DNA from: Dactylorhiza incarnata
Lineage: Eukaryota > Streptophyta > Magnoliopsida > Asparagales > Orchidaceae
Length of the DNA: 64,000 nucleotides
Direction: 5' to 3'
NCBI GenBank assembly: GCA_033032865.1
Contig: JAWHQI010000028.1
Span: 7,397,001 to 7,461,000 of the forward strand
A program made the translations under genes and the position numbers. Numbering within the stretch: the first letter of the stretch is position 1; every line of letters starts with the position of its first letter. The notes under the pieces are model-generated. The model saw only the letters and a program-made list of their open reading frames with translations, had not been told where the DNA came from and made no database searches. Positions 63,641 through 64,000 of this stretch are shown here, piece after piece.

Positions 63641-64000
63641 ATTAGTTGTGGTCGATTGCATGAGTTAGAGTTCTCAGGAGGGTGACAGGTCACCGCTACT
63701 TTTACAAGTAACCTGAGAAAAAAGTTTAAGTCTTCAGCAGCGCTCGGGGGACCGATCTCTAGAGTAGAACTGTTGCAGGTGGAGCTAACGCTGAGTAGGA
63801 GAGTAAACATGGAGCCAAGTCTTCGCCGGAAAACCTCAGAGTTCTTCTCTTTTTTTTCTGTCCTAAAAAATGAAGTCCTGGGCGTCCTTTTATAGTTTTT
63901 CACGGGGGCACACTGGTAATTGCGTCCTTCCAGATGTTGAGCGGGCGAATAGGTGCGCATGATTTCGGTCACCTGGATCACCAATTTTTAGAAAATGACA
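63641..64000 (-). repeat. Possible LTR or promoter region of an element running off the window
   Basis: The minus strand has CTATAAAAGG near 63,885-63,895 followed by a long CT-rich leader, as in plant LTRs. No primer site or LTR end lies inside the window, so this is only a suggestion. Confidence 0.2.

Overview
This is nuclear DNA of a flowering plant, probably a eudicot. The evidence is Ty1/copia and Ty3/gypsy LTR retrotransposons primed by initiator-Met tRNA, gag-only copia-type elements, a plant hAT element, an RTE-type LINE, MITEs, and one plant F-box gene with its own tandem pseudogenes. Nearly everything else is transposon-derived and decayed. The only locus that looks like an intact host gene is the F-box gene at 61,240-62,616 (+).

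Layout. (1) 1-25,920 is a five-level nest of insertions. A Ty3/gypsy gag-protease remnant (G1, minus) received a gag-only copia-type element (A, minus). A received another gag-only element (E1), a six-arm palindromic array, and a gypsy chromovirus (G2, 7,996-24,137). G2 received gag-only element B (9,345-19,545), and B received a 4.2-kb solo gypsy LTR (13,134-17,345). Most levels can be dated relative to each other by target-site duplications (TSDs) visible at their ends. (2) 26,063-30,533 holds MITEs, a hAT element and a miniature LTR element (TRIM/SMART-like) with a 57-bp interior. (3) 31,103-37,318 holds a 5'-truncated LINE with an 18-bp TSD and a complete but inactivated 4.74-kb copia element with 120-bp LTRs. 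(4) 37,324-39,440 is low-copy sequence with a large imperfect inverted repeat. (5) 40,050-48,428 holds the 3' half of a Tat-type gypsy element (D) and the 5' half of gag-only element C. (6) 48,434-60,327 holds a gypsy gag relic, a hAT-type MITE, two nearly identical 1.24-kb copies of an F-box pseudogene segment, the 3' end of a Tat-like element (Y) carrying two antisense spliced genes, and a damaged gag-only element (X). (7) 60,328-64,000 is the F-box gene and its surroundings.

Two observations stand out. First, 2,317-4,944 is a single insertion built from six 213-bp arms in strictly alternating orientation. It has TG...CA ends and a 5-bp TSD, and a solo LTR later split it. Second, almost every LTR here carries a cluster of short CpG-containing dyad-symmetric 'words' specific to its family (TCGACG, TTCGTCGAACG, CTCAGCGG, AGACCGCNCGGTCT, GCTAGCGCC, GCGAGTGGACC). 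In two gag-only families the family's own word also recurs as hairpins inside the protein-coding region. In at least two cases a word is shared between copia-type and gypsy-type LTRs.

Limits. All comparisons were made by eye, no database was searched, lineage names are family-level judgements, and boundaries without a stated TSD are approximate.
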